DNA from: Planctomycetota bacterium
GTDB lineage: Bacteria > Planctomycetota > GCA-002687715
Assembly: GCA_009691765.1 (NCBI GenBank)
Contig: SIAO01000001.1
Coordinates: 248,001-312,000, forward strand
Length of the DNA stretch: 64,000 nt
Reading direction: 5' to 3'
A program made the position numbers and the translations under genes. This document shows positions 16,670 through 25,759 of this stretch, one piece after another. Within the stretch, counting starts at the first letter, position 1, and every line of letters starts with the position of its first letter. The notes under the pieces were generated by a model. That model made no database searches, was not told where the DNA came from, and saw only the letters and a list, made by a program, of their open reading frames with translations.

Positions 16670-19003
16670 ATGTCCATGCGCTTAAATTGCATCCTTGTGC
16701 TTGTAGCTTTGGCGCTCGGCCTCTCAGCCCAGTCTATGACCGTCAACGCAGTTACGAGCGCTGCCGTGCCCGTGAACACCAACATGACGCTGTCGCTCAC
16801 GAGTCAGGCGTCGCAGCCCTACATCTGGTTCTTCGATGTCGCACCCGGGCCTATCAACGTGTTTGGTGTTTCCATCCCCTTGGGATTCACTCCATACGTG
16901 TTGGACTTGGGTGTTGCGCTATTGCCGCCGAGTGGCACGCATAATATTTCTGTGGCGATCATGGACGATCCTGTGCTCTACGGCCTGCACCTTTTTTCCT
17001 GTGCGCTGCTTCTCGATCCGAGTGCACCTGCACAATTTGTCGCCTCGAATGGCATCGACTTCACATTTTTCGATGACTCCGCGAGTGCTGGTGGAGACGC
17101 TGCGACATTCTCAGGACGGAGCGTTACTCTTGACGGCTCAGGCAACCTCGATGCGCTGACCGGAGCACTGCCTGTAGGAACCACACTCAGTTGGAGCGTC
17201 GTTAATGCGGGTGGCGCATCGAATCCAGTCATTACCAATCCGAACTCTGTGCACCCCGAGTTCAATGCTATGGGCAGCGGCTCGTGCCTCGTGCGTTGCT
17301 ATTTGCAAGGCGGCGGCATCGCGCGGACTGACGACGTGCGCATCGATGTCTATACCTTGAATCTCAACGGCCCCGCTGACAATTCGTTCGCAACCGGTTC
17401 CGTGAATGTGAGCGGCAGCCTCGTTGGACCCGTAGGGGCGGCGCTGAGTTTGAACGGCAGTGGCGTTGTGCTCGCAGGCAACGGTAGTTTCAATGCGGGT
17501 AACCACGTGCTCGCACAGCGCGTGAACACATTCCATTTTGAGGTGAGTTCGATCACTGGCGCGCAAACAGCCAAGTCTGTGACCGTCACTGCTGGCACCG
17601 GTACGCTCCTCACGAGTTTCCAAACGCCGGGCACATTCTTACGAATCGGTGGCGTCAACTTCGATGCGATCGAACCTCTCATCTCTGCGGCGCTTGGTGC
17701 CCTGCCACTGAGCCCCATCGTTGCGGCGATTCCTGCGATCCCAATCCTCAACACCATATTCCTGAGTGCGAGCATCGATCCAACCGGCGCCAGTCACGAC
17801 CCAGCGGTCGTCGTAAACATTTTTCCTGCTGCTGCCGGCATCGGCTTGAGTATCACCTACAACAATTTCGTGATGACCAGCACCGTGAGCGGTGCCATCT
17901 TTGGCGCTCCGTACAACGACATCGCCACCATCAGTGCAACTTCAATAACGATCAGTGGCGACCTCGTGATCTCGTCCAACAGTTCCGGCGGACTCACGAC
18001 AAGTGTGCAGAATCGCAATGTCGTCTTCACGGGATTCAATTTCACGGTCACTGGGCCACTCGGTGGCCTCAGTCAACTGGGGCTAATTCAGACCGCGATT
18101 CAAAGCCTGCTCGTCACTGCACTCCAAGCAACACTTGACGCCATTCCCTTGGCGCTCAATCCCTTGCTCAACGCGATCGTGCTCTCGTTCCCGCTCCCCG
18201 GCACGAATCTGACCGTCGATCTTCCACTGGAAACCGTGAATTACGACACAGCAGGTGTGGTAATCGCCAACCGCTTCCGCACCACGAGTAGTGTCGTTTC
18301 CCCCAACGCTCCGACGCTGACACACATTTATGGCGCGAGCGGGACCACGCCACCGATGGGTGCCAATAGCCCAGTCCTCGCAGCACCGTTCGATTTGGCC
18401 ATGGGCATCAGCGATGGCGCCCTCAACCAAGCACTGGGAACATTGACGTTGTCAGGTGCCTTCGAGAACATCCTCAACGCTGTGGCTCTTGGCGCAGCCA
18501 ACGCGGGCGCGATGGCTGCCCTTGTGCCCAGCGCAGGGTTCGAGAGCTTTGCGAGTAATGCAGCAATCAGTACGCGCACCCTGCTAGGCTCTGCTCCGTT
18601 AATCGAATTCACTGCGGGCACCGTCACAACAGGCTCGCTGCATGTCCGGAATCTGCGCTTGCAGATCTTTGCGGACAGCGGCGGTAAGCCAGCACTGGTG
18701 CTCGAGGCCTCCTTGGACATCCAAGCGGCGCTCAACATCAGCATCGATCCAGTGACGGGGGCCCTCACGTTTGGGGTTGGAACAATCAACGCCAACGTTG
18801 TCGAAAACCAATGCCTCGCTGGTTACAACGCGGCGGGCAGCGTCGCGGCTCTCAACGCCGTAGCTGCACTGATCGTGCAGCAAATCGTGGCACCGCTGAC
18901 CGGCATCACACTGCCTTCACTCGGCAGCACAGGTGGCGTGGTGGAAGTTTCCGTGCATCCCGGCAACTCACACCTCTTGGGCATCTACATCGATCTGCCC
19001 TGA
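16670..19003 (+). CDS. Secreted protein with Ig-like N-terminus and BPI/LBP (TULIP)-like two-domain C-terminus
   Basis: A 777-residue exported protein. The start at 16670 has GGGGAG 6 nt upstream and gives a clean signal peptide ending LGLSA, then Gln. Residues 30-320 are Ser/Gly-rich beta domains. From about 322 (TFLRIGGVNFDAIEPLISA) the pattern follows the BPI N-terminal lobe. An IxIxG strand block is followed by a VVFTGFNFTVTG strand near residue 451 and the long amphipathic helix QTAIQSLLVTALQATLD. Near 574, DLAMGISDGALNQALGTL resembles the BPI second-lobe opening. The C-terminus (IVQQIVAPLTGITLPSLG) matches the second-lobe ending. Such folds bind lipids or LPS. The homology is inferred from pattern, not from a search. 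Confidence 0.6.
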   Translation: MSMRLNCILVLVALALGLSAQSMTVNAVTSAAVPVNTNMTLSLTSQASQPYIWFFDVAPGPINVFGVSIPLGFTPYVLDLGVALLPPSGTHNISVAIMDDPVLYGLHLFSCALLLDPSAPAQFVASNGIDFTFFDDSASAGGDAATFSGRSVTLDGSGNLDALTGALPVGTTLSWSVVNAGGASNPVITNPNSVHPEFNAMGSGSCLVRCYLQGGGIARTDDVRIDVYTLNLNGPADNSFATGSVNVSGSLVGPVGAALSLNGSGVVLAGNGSFNAGNHVLAQRVNTFHFEVSSITGAQTAKSVTVTAGTGTLLTSFQTPGTFLRIGGVNFDAIEPLISAALGALPLSPIVAAIPAIPILNTIFLSASIDPTGASHDPAVVVNIFPAAAGIGLSITYNNFVMTSTVSGAIFGAPYNDIATISATSITISGDLVISSNSSGGLTTSVQNRNVVFTGFNFTVTGPLGGLSQLGLIQTAIQSLLVTALQATLDAIPLALNPLLNAIVLSFPLPGTNLTVDLPLETVNYDTAGVVIANRFRTTSSVVSPNAPTLTHIYGASGTTPPMGANSPVLAAPFDLAMGISDGALNQALGTLTLSGAFENILNAVALGAANAGAMAALVPSAGFESFASNAAISTRTLLGSAPLIEFTAGTVTTGSLHVRNLRLQIFADSGGKPALVLEASLDIQAALNISIDPVTGALTFGVGTINANVVENQCLAGYNAAGSVAALNAVAALIVQQIVAPLTGITLPSLGSTGGVVEVSVHPGNSHLLGIYIDLP

Positions 19004-20266
19004 TCACTCGTGGCGCAGGGCCTCGATGGGATCCATCGCCGAGGCCCGCACTGCTGGGTACAAACCAGCTAACACGCCTACGAATGCAGAGATGCCGAAG
19101 GCCAACACCACACTCATGGCCGTGACCATGGTGTGGCTGTCGGTGACGAATTGCTCGTGCAACGCAGCGGCTGAGATGCCGCAAACGATGCCGATGATTC
19201 CGCCTGCGACTGACAGGATCAGTGTCTCCACAAGAAACTGCAGCGTTATGTCGCTACGCCGCGCACCCAACGCGCGCCGGATGCCGATCTCACGCGTGCG
19301 TTCTGTGACACTGGCCAACATGATGTTCATGATGCCGATGCCACCCACGAGCAGCGAAATGGCGGCAATGCTGCCGAAGAGCTGCTTGGCCTTGTTGGAT
19401 TCGCGCTGCGCTTCTTCGAGCAGCGCGAGCGGAACATCGATTTCGTAATCTTCGTTTGTGTGAAAGCGCGCCAGCATGGTGCGGACGCCCTCCGAAATGG
19501 AAACCACATCCTTCGCATCTTTCACCTGCAAAATAATTTCGTGCAGCTCTACGCGTTCGATGTCCATCGATCCGGTGGCAGTCTTGACATTGCGTTCGCC
19601 AAAGCGCTCGCGCACGGTTGTCAGTGGAATGTAGGCGGCTCGATCACGCTTCAGGGATTCGCGCTCGTCGCTGGTGACTGTCGCTTCAAGCACACCGATG
19701 ATTGCATAGACCTTTGACCCAATACGCACCGACGCACCCACCGGGTCCTTCCAAAGGAACAACGAGCGGGCGAGCGTGGCACCCAATACAGCGACGGGAG
19801 TCGCGTCTGACATTTCCAGATCAGTGAACCAACGCCCATGCTGGAGGCTACCTCGCGATACATCGAGATACCAAGGCACCGTAGCCATCGTGACCGTGTC
19901 ACTACGCGCATCACCGTTGTAGACGGCACTTGCCACATCGCGGACTGGCACCAAGACATCGACCTCTTTGAAAGTGTCGTGGATACGGCGCGCATCTTCA
20001 TACGTCAGGCCGTACACCACTTCGCGCGAACGAGTCGCCGAGGCCTTGGTGTCATCTTGCGGCTTGCGTGCGCGCAAAATGATGTTGTTAGAGCCACGCG
20101 CCTTGATGCGCTCTTGAATCTCTGCGCCGCGCCCTTCAATGACCGCAAGCATGTAGATCACAGTGCCCACGCCAATAATGATGCCCAAAGCCGTCAAAAG
20201 GCTGCGCAGCGGATGCAGTTTCAGACCTTCAGAGCCAATGCGTGCGATGCGCAGGAAACGAGTCAT
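19004..20266 (-). CDS. ABC transporter permease, MacB/FtsX type
   Basis: A 420-residue inner-membrane permease. An N-terminal TM helix (LLTALGIIIGVGTVIYMLAVI) is followed by a MacB-like periplasmic domain of about 230 residues. The C-terminal block of three TM helices carries the FtsX signature (GGIGIMNIMLASVTERTREIGIRRALGA). Its ATG overlaps the ATPase stop by 4 nt. The stop abuts the convergent secreted-protein stop, forming TGATCA with no spacer. With the ATPase, adaptor and TolC-like genes it forms a tripartite export system whose cargo is not predictable. Confidence 0.92.
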   Translation of the reverse strand: MTRFLRIARIGSEGLKLHPLRSLLTALGIIIGVGTVIYMLAVIEGRGAEIQERIKARGSNNIILRARKPQDDTKASATRSREVVYGLTYEDARRIHDTFKEVDVLVPVRDVASAVYNGDARSDTVTMATVPWYLDVSRGSLQHGRWFTDLEMSDATPVAVLGATLARSLFLWKDPVGASVRIGSKVYAIIGVLEATVTSDERESLKRDRAAYIPLTTVRERFGERNVKTATGSMDIERVELHEIILQVKDAKDVVSISEGVRTMLARFHTNEDYEIDVPLALLEEAQRESNKAKQLFGSIAAISLLVGGIGIMNIMLASVTERTREIGIRRALGARRSDITLQFLVETLILSVAGGIIGIVCGISAAALHEQFVTDSHTMVTAMSVVLAFGISAFVGVLAGLYPAVRASAMDPIEALRHE

Positions 20267-20955
20267 GAACGCACTCCGGTGTCGTGTTGCACACGCCCAT
20301 CGCGCATGGTGACAACGCGCTGCGCTTTCGCGGCGATGTCATCTTCATGAGTCACCATCACGATAGTGCGGCCTTCAGCGTGAAGCTCAGCAAGCAAGGC
20401 CATGATCTCATTGCCGGTGCGCGAATCGAGATTCCCAGTGGGTTCATCGGCAAGAATGATGACGGGATTGTTGGCTAGGGACCGTGCAATCGCGACGCGC
20501 TGCTGCTGCCCGCCACTGAGTTCCATCGGCCGATGGCTGCAACGATCCGTGAGTCCTACGCGCGCCGCGAGCTTGCGGCTCCGTGCTTCGGCTTCTGCCG
20601 GGTCGCAATCGCCGTAGACCAGCGGGAGCCCGATGTTTTGCACCACGTTGAGCGACTGGATGAGATTGAAGCTCTGAAAAATGAACCCTAGGCGGGCAGA
20701 ACGCAACGCTGAAAGCTCATCATCGTGCAACGACGCAACATCTTGGCCATCGAGCAAGTATTGGCCTTGGTCGGGGCGGTCGAGGCAACCAAGCAGATTG
20801 AGAAGCGTGGATTTGCCGGACCCCGAGGGCCCCATGACAGCCACAAACTCGCCCTTGCCGATGACGAGATCTACGCCATCGAGCGCGCGCACAACGGCGT
20901 CACCCATGCTGTACGCGCGCTGAACACCACGAAGTTCTAAGACGGGTTGAGACAA
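20263..20955 (-). CDS. ABC transporter ATP-binding protein, MacB/LolD type
   Basis: A 230-residue ATPase. Walker A is GPSGSGKST, the signature is LSGGQQQR and Walker B is [13 protein letters not shown], followed by the switch His in VMVTHE. The sequence ([23 protein letters not shown]) is of the LolD/MacB class that energises mechanotransmission rather than uptake. The start is a TTG at 20955 with AAGGA upstream, immediately after the adaptor gene. No other start fits as well. Confidence 0.94.
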   Translation of the reverse strand: MSQPVLELRGVQRAYSMGDAVVRALDGVDLVIGKGEFVAVMGPSGSGKSTLLNLLGCLDRPDQGQYLLDGQDVASLHDDELSALRSARLGFIFQSFNLIQSLNVVQNIGLPLVYGDCDPAEAEARSRKLAARVGLTDRCSHRPMELSGGQQQRVAIARSLANNPVIILADEPTGNLDSRTGNEIMALLAELHAEGRTIVMVTHEDDIAAKAQRVVTMRDGRVQHDTGVRS

Positions 20956-20957
20956 AC

Positions 20958-22712
20958 TCAGTCCTTCTTCTCACCGCCACGAGCGCCCATGCCCTTGCGC
21001 ATTTTTTCGCGCTCCTCTGGGGTCATGTTTTTCATGCGCTCTGCCATGGCCTTGCGTTGCTCATCGGTCATCTTGCCTGTGCGTGAGCCAGATCCGCTCG
21101 GCATGTTGCCGTCATCCATGGGCGCGCCCGGACTATTGCCGCTACCTGCAGCGCCCATACCGCTACCGCTATCACCAGCGGCGCCACTACCTGCCGCTGG
21201 AGTCGGCGCTATGCCCGTTGGCAGCACCTCAGGACTCGCGTTGGGATCATGTGCAGGTGGTTCGGGCGCACCAACTGGTTTCGCGAGGTAGACATTCTCG
21301 CCTTCCTTCAAGCCCTCTTTCACTTCAACGCTTGATTCGTTGTGCTCACCGACGACGACCTCACGCAGCGCGGCGGCACCGTCATTGCCCTTCACATAGA
21401 CCCACGCCTTGCCACCAATCTCACGTACGGCTTGCAGCGGAATTTGAAGCGCGTCGACAATGACACTAACGCCAACGATCACCTGCGCGTGCATCCCGGG
21501 CTTCATACCCTCAACATCGCCATCTACATTCAGAATGGTTTCATACACCTTCAAGTCTGGGTTCAACCACGAGGATTGACTGGAGGCCACAAGGGCAACT
21601 CGGCCCACTGTGGCGCTGAAGACTTTTCCGGAGATGGCATCCACTGTGACTGTGGCGCGCTGACCACGTTCAATTTTCTTGACGGCCGATTCATGCACAT
21701 CCACTTCCACGATCATGGAACCAAGATCCGGGATGCGCACGATCTCTTCCTGCTCGTGCACTTCTTTGCCTATGCCCATGGGTTCGCTGCCACCATTGCG
21801 TCCACGCTCTTGGCGACCATAGACAACGATGCCATCGCTCGGAGCGAGGATTGCGGCTTTCCCACGCTGCGCCTCAAGCTTGTCGCGAGCATCTTTCTCA
21901 TAGGCATGAGCTTTGCGGCGCGCTCCCAACGCATCTTCAACTTGCTGCATCTCAGACGTCGCCTGCTGGCGGACACGCTCTAACGCGATGGACTTCACCT
22001 CGAGATCGACCCCTAATCTCTTGAGTTGGTCAGGGGCTTCCCAGGTCTGAAACTGTTCGAGGCTCCGCGTTGCGATGTCCACGGCCTCCTTGGACTGTTT
22101 CTGAGCCAACTCATCCGCTTCGAGCTCGGTCTGCGAGATGAACGATTTCTCTTTCAAGCGCTTCGAAGCAGCGGCCTGCTTATCAGCACGCTTCTGCTTC
22201 TCCACCGCCACTGTCAGGTCGGACTGCAACTTGGCAAGTTCCAACGGGCGCTTGCCTTCCGTGTAGCCCTTCACTGCGTTGGCAGCCAATTCCACACCCG
22301 TGCGCGCAGCTGTCTCGAACTCTGCGTTCTTTTTTTTCTGAATCTCGACGTCTTGCTCGGCCTTCAAAAGCGCCGAACGGGCCTGCTCGAGTTGAATCTC
22401 TTGACGATTCAACTTGTCCTCGATGCCAGCAGAATCGAGCCGCCCAATGCGGTCGCCCTTCTTAACGGCCGTGCCTTCCGGCAACAGTTCGAGGATGGTT
22501 GCACGACCCTCAATCTCACTGCGCACGATGGAAGGATTGGCGCTCTGTAACTCGCCGCCCTCTTGCACTGTGATCTGGAGGGTCCCGCGAGTCACCTTCG
22601 CGGTGCCTGCAGCACTGACCACAGCGTCGTCCCCACAAGCAACGAGCGTGAGCAGCAGCCCAAGACCAACGAGTAGTTTACTCGGCACCCAGCAACGTAC
22701 GCGAGAGTTCAT
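20958..22712 (-). CDS. Efflux periplasmic adaptor lipoprotein (HlyD/MacA-like)
   Basis: A 584-residue membrane-fusion protein. The start ATG at 22712 has GGAGG 8 nt upstream. The signal peptide ends with lipobox LVAC, so it is probably a lipoprotein. A lipoyl/barrel-sandwich region (EIEGRATILELLPEGTAVKKGDRIGRLD) brackets a long coiled-coil hairpin (about residues 95-280). A beta-barrel domain (VEVDVHESAVKKIERGQ) follows. The C-terminal 100 residues are Gly/Ser/Pro/Met-rich and end in a basic, charged stretch, which is unusual for the family and probably disordered. The 5' end overlaps the TolC-like gene by 35 nt. Confidence 0.88.
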   Translation of the reverse strand: MNSRVRCWVPSKLLVGLGLLLTLVACGDDAVVSAAGTAKVTRGTLQITVQEGGELQSANPSIVRSEIEGRATILELLPEGTAVKKGDRIGRLDSAGIEDKLNRQEIQLEQARSALLKAEQDVEIQKKKNAEFETAARTGVELAANAVKGYTEGKRPLELAKLQSDLTVAVEKQKRADKQAAASKRLKEKSFISQTELEADELAQKQSKEAVDIATRSLEQFQTWEAPDQLKRLGVDLEVKSIALERVRQQATSEMQQVEDALGARRKAHAYEKDARDKLEAQRGKAAILAPSDGIVVYGRQERGRNGGSEPMGIGKEVHEQEEIVRIPDLGSMIVEVDVHESAVKKIERGQRATVTVDAISGKVFSATVGRVALVASSQSSWLNPDLKVYETILNVDGDVEGMKPGMHAQVIVGVSVIVDALQIPLQAVREIGGKAWVYVKGNDGAAALREVVVGEHNESSVEVKEGLKEGENVYLAKPVGAPEPPAHDPNASPEVLPTGIAPTPAAGSGAAGDSGSGMGAAGSGNSPGAPMDDGNMPSGSGSRTGKMTDEQRKAMAERMKNMTPEEREKMRKGMGARGGEKKD

Positions 22713-24288
22713 AGTCAAGTCCTCCGGGAGCCATCACGAGAGCACCGGTGTCGCGAAACAGGCGAAGCCAAGCGATGTGATACTCCACCGCAGCATTCAC
22801 TAAGTCGTTTTGAGAGCGGATCAGCGCTTCCTGCGATTCCAAATAGTCGCGCGTGATTGCTCGCCCCTCTTCCAGCAATTCCAACGTGCTTGCAGCGCGG
22901 CGCTCCGCCAAGCTCACGGCCTGAACTGCGATGCCCCAACTGCTGCGAGTCGCGCTAAGCCCGCGTAACGAATCGCGCACTTCAGATTTAACAGCCTCAG
23001 CACTCGCTTCTTGCTGACGCAACGTTCGCGCCAAAGTGACGTCAGCGCCGCGAAGCGCCAACGATTCGCTGTGACGATCAATGCCCAGATCAAGATTGAG
23101 GCCGCCAGTCCAGATGCCCGCTGCGCTGTCGTAGCGCAGTGGTCTGCCAGCTTCGGACGGCAGAGTCCAACCGAGATTCAGATCCAAACCGGGTCGCAGC
23201 TGATCTTCGGAAAGCAACACGCGACGCGCACTATCTGTGACGGCATCAACGCTATTGCGGAGATCGAAGCGCTGACGCATGGCCGCCAACAGCGCAGCTC
23301 GCTCTTGCGGCACCCATGTGTCTTGCAGCAATGCGTCCAAGCCTTGGAGGTCTTCGGCGCGACCAACAAGGGCGACATCCACAGGTACGCCGAGCAACGA
23401 CTTCAAACCGTCAAGGCTGCGTTCCACACTCTGCTGTGCGAGCACCATACGGTTCTCAGCAGACAACACCTGCTGCCGCGCTTGGTCCACTTCAACGATG
23501 CTGATGCGACCCTCATCAAACAACGCAATGTTGCGGTCGCGGGCTTTCATCAAGCTCTGCACGTTGGCGTCCTCATTAGCGAGGCGCTGCTTGCTCGAAA
23601 GCATCAGCAAATAACTACTGAGCACATCAACGGCGAGGTCTTGCTTGAAGCGCTCGAATGTACGCCATGCGTAGAGCACATCGCGATCCGCTTGCGTCAG
23701 GTTCTCTCTCGCGAGATTGAGCTCGGAGTTGCGAAGCAGTGGCAACGCGATGGTCAGATTGAGCGTAGAAGAAAGATCGAGGCTGCCACCAGCAAGCCGC
23801 AAACCAGAGAGCGCGAAACTGGCTGCTGCTTCTGCGCCGTTTTCGAAAAGGCGAGTGATGCCGAAATCGCCGCCAAGGTCGAGGCTATCGCCAGTCTCAG
23901 CTGCAGTGCCGTTGGCATCCGCCAGCACGAAAGGAATGCCTTGAAAACGATGCGCCTGCGAGAGGTAGTCCAATGCGGCGAGCTGCAAGGCCTCTTTGGC
24001 GTTTTGCAACTCACGACTATTGCGCGCCGCGAGCGCCAACAAGCTCTTGAGCTCAAGCGTGACCGTCGCTCCAGGCAGCGCGAGGCCTGTGCTGCTGTCC
24101 ACGAGGCTCGCGAACAAGCGATCGGCTGGCGTGTTCAATTCGACAGGCTGCGAACTCCCCCGCAACTCGAGTTCCTTGCGCGCAAGCGTCGCCAAGGTCT
24201 TCACATCAGAATACTCACGCGCATCAGCAGGACTGGTGCACGCGGGAATCAGGAGCAGCAATACGAGGACAAACGCGGCAATCGGCAT
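22678..24288 (-). CDS. TolC-like outer-membrane efflux protein (lipoprotein)
   Basis: A 536-residue outer-membrane channel subunit. The start MPIAAFVLVLLLLIPAC gives a lipoprotein signal (IPAC). The body contains two long helical repeats typical of the OEP family (for example LAARNSRELQNAKEALQLAALDYLSQAH and DEGRISIVEVDQARQQVLSAENR). It is the first gene of the four-gene export operon. No Shine-Dalgarno is evident. An upstream extension to 24360 exists but lacks a signal peptide at the right place. Confidence 0.87.
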   Translation of the reverse strand: MPIAAFVLVLLLLIPACTSPADAREYSDVKTLATLARKELELRGSSQPVELNTPADRLFASLVDSSTGLALPGATVTLELKSLLALAARNSRELQNAKEALQLAALDYLSQAHRFQGIPFVLADANGTAAETGDSLDLGGDFGITRLFENGAEAAASFALSGLRLAGGSLDLSSTLNLTIALPLLRNSELNLARENLTQADRDVLYAWRTFERFKQDLAVDVLSSYLLMLSSKQRLANEDANVQSLMKARDRNIALFDEGRISIVEVDQARQQVLSAENRMVLAQQSVERSLDGLKSLLGVPVDVALVGRAEDLQGLDALLQDTWVPQERAALLAAMRQRFDLRNSVDAVTDSARRVLLSEDQLRPGLDLNLGWTLPSEAGRPLRYDSAAGIWTGGLNLDLGIDRHSESLALRGADVTLARTLRQQEASAEAVKSEVRDSLRGLSATRSSWGIAVQAVSLAERRAASTLELLEEGRAITRDYLESQEALIRSQNDLVNAAVEYHIAWLRLFRDTGALVMAPGGLDYELSRTLLGAE

Positions 24289-24383
24289 GGTTGGGTGGAA
24301 GAATCGTACTAGGACCGACTGAAACTGCACGGCACACGAACCGCACGCACTGCACAACACGGAAACGCTCGATGCTATTCCGC

Positions 24384-25706
24384 TCAGACGCGTTCAAGCC
24401 CTACGACCGCTTCCACATGGCCCGTGCGCGGGAATTGATCGACGCCCTGTACGAAGTCGAGGCGGAATCCCCCCGCCAAGAGCGGCGGCAAATCGCGAAG
24501 GAGCGCTGTGGGGTCACAGGCGAGCAAGACAATGCGCGCCAAACCTGAGGCAGCAAGTGCGGCAGTCACTTCTTGCTGCAATCCTTTGCGCGGTGGATCA
24601 CAAACAGCCACGGCGCCGTCCGCAGTGGCCAACAAACGCGGCAAGGCATCTTCCACGCGTACAGCGTGAACCTGCAATCCGCCAAGGCCCGGCTCGCTAC
24701 AACGAGTCTGCAAGCGTGCTGCCGCATCCGGATTCGATTCGACGGCATGAACCCGCTGAAAGCGACGCGCCAGCGGCAGCGACATTGCACCAACGCCGGC
24801 ATAGAGATCCAGCGCCATCGCACCATGACCAGCGGCCTCTAGCGCGCAAGCAAACATGGCTTCTGCTGCGACAGGATTCACCTGAAAGAAGTCCTTGGGC
24901 CCAATCGCATGACTCTCGCCCAAAAGCTCTTCACGGAGTTCATCGGCGCCGAGAGAAAACACCGGCGTGCCTCCCAAGAGTGCATTGCCTGTAGCGGACT
25001 GCTGCAAGACGTGGATGCCCGCGATGGTGGAGTCTGATGCTTGAACTGTCTGCGCAAGCGTGATCGCTTCTGCAGGGTCTTGCGCATCCGTCACCAAAAC
25101 CACGAGGCTTACCCCTTCGGCTCGAGACTGGCGCACGATCGCGTAGCGCAGACCCTCACGCCCTTCGCCGGCATGCACCCGCAGACGCAGCCGCGCGGTG
25201 CAATCAGCAATGCCATCCAAGGTGAGTTGCAAACGCTGCGCGTGGACTGGGCAACCGCGATTGTCGGTGACTTGATGTGAACCAGCCACATAAGAACCGA
25301 GCACGATTCTCCCGCCAACGAAGGCGAACACCTGCTTGGCGTAATGGCGATAGTGGAAAGGCGTCGTGGGCGCCAACATCGGACGCAGACAAGCGGCGCT
25401 GTCCGCAGCAATGTGCTGCAACAACGCTTGGAGTTTTTGTTGCTTCCATTCCAGTTCGAAACCGCGCTGCGCCGCAAGCAGTGCGCAACCGGTGCAGTGA
25501 AACTCATGCGCGCAAGGATGCTGCACGCGCATCGGACTGCTTTCGATGAGGCGCGCGACTCTCCCCTGCACTGTGCCCCGCGTGCCGAAATCGGGATGAA
25601 CCACGACGCGTTCACCGGGCAGCGCCTGCGACACGAGCACCGCTTTGCGTCCAGCATGCCCGCGGCCGCGGCCGTCTTCGTTCAGATCTTCGATAGTGAG
25701 TTCCAC
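24384..25706 (-). CDS. 23S rRNA (uracil-C5)-methyltransferase, RlmD/RumA type
   Basis: SAM-dependent RNA methyltransferase of 440 residues. The N-terminal TRAM-like OB domain (residues 1-55) is followed by an iron-sulfur Cys set (HPCAHEFHCTGC, then RGCPVHA). The SAM-binding motif is LDLYAGVGAMSLPLA. The C-terminal DPPRKGL, the catalytic Cys in LLACDP and GHVEAVVGLERV are all typical of RlmD/RlmC/TrmA-like enzymes. It starts with GTG at 25706, divergent from pfkA by 53 nt. The exact target uridine cannot be assigned from sequence. Confidence 0.88.
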   Translation of the reverse strand: MELTIEDLNEDGRGRGHAGRKAVLVSQALPGERVVVHPDFGTRGTVQGRVARLIESSPMRVQHPCAHEFHCTGCALLAAQRGFELEWKQQKLQALLQHIAADSAACLRPMLAPTTPFHYRHYAKQVFAFVGGRIVLGSYVAGSHQVTDNRGCPVHAQRLQLTLDGIADCTARLRLRVHAGEGREGLRYAIVRQSRAEGVSLVVLVTDAQDPAEAITLAQTVQASDSTIAGIHVLQQSATGNALLGGTPVFSLGADELREELLGESHAIGPKDFFQVNPVAAEAMFACALEAAGHGAMALDLYAGVGAMSLPLARRFQRVHAVESNPDAAARLQTRCSEPGLGGLQVHAVRVEDALPRLLATADGAVAVCDPPRKGLQQEVTAALAASGLARIVLLACDPTALLRDLPPLLAGGFRLDFVQGVDQFPRTGHVEAVVGLERV

Positions 25707-25759
25707 TGGCGAGCATAACCAGTGGTACTGCTACTGCGCAGGGGTGATACAACCCAGCC

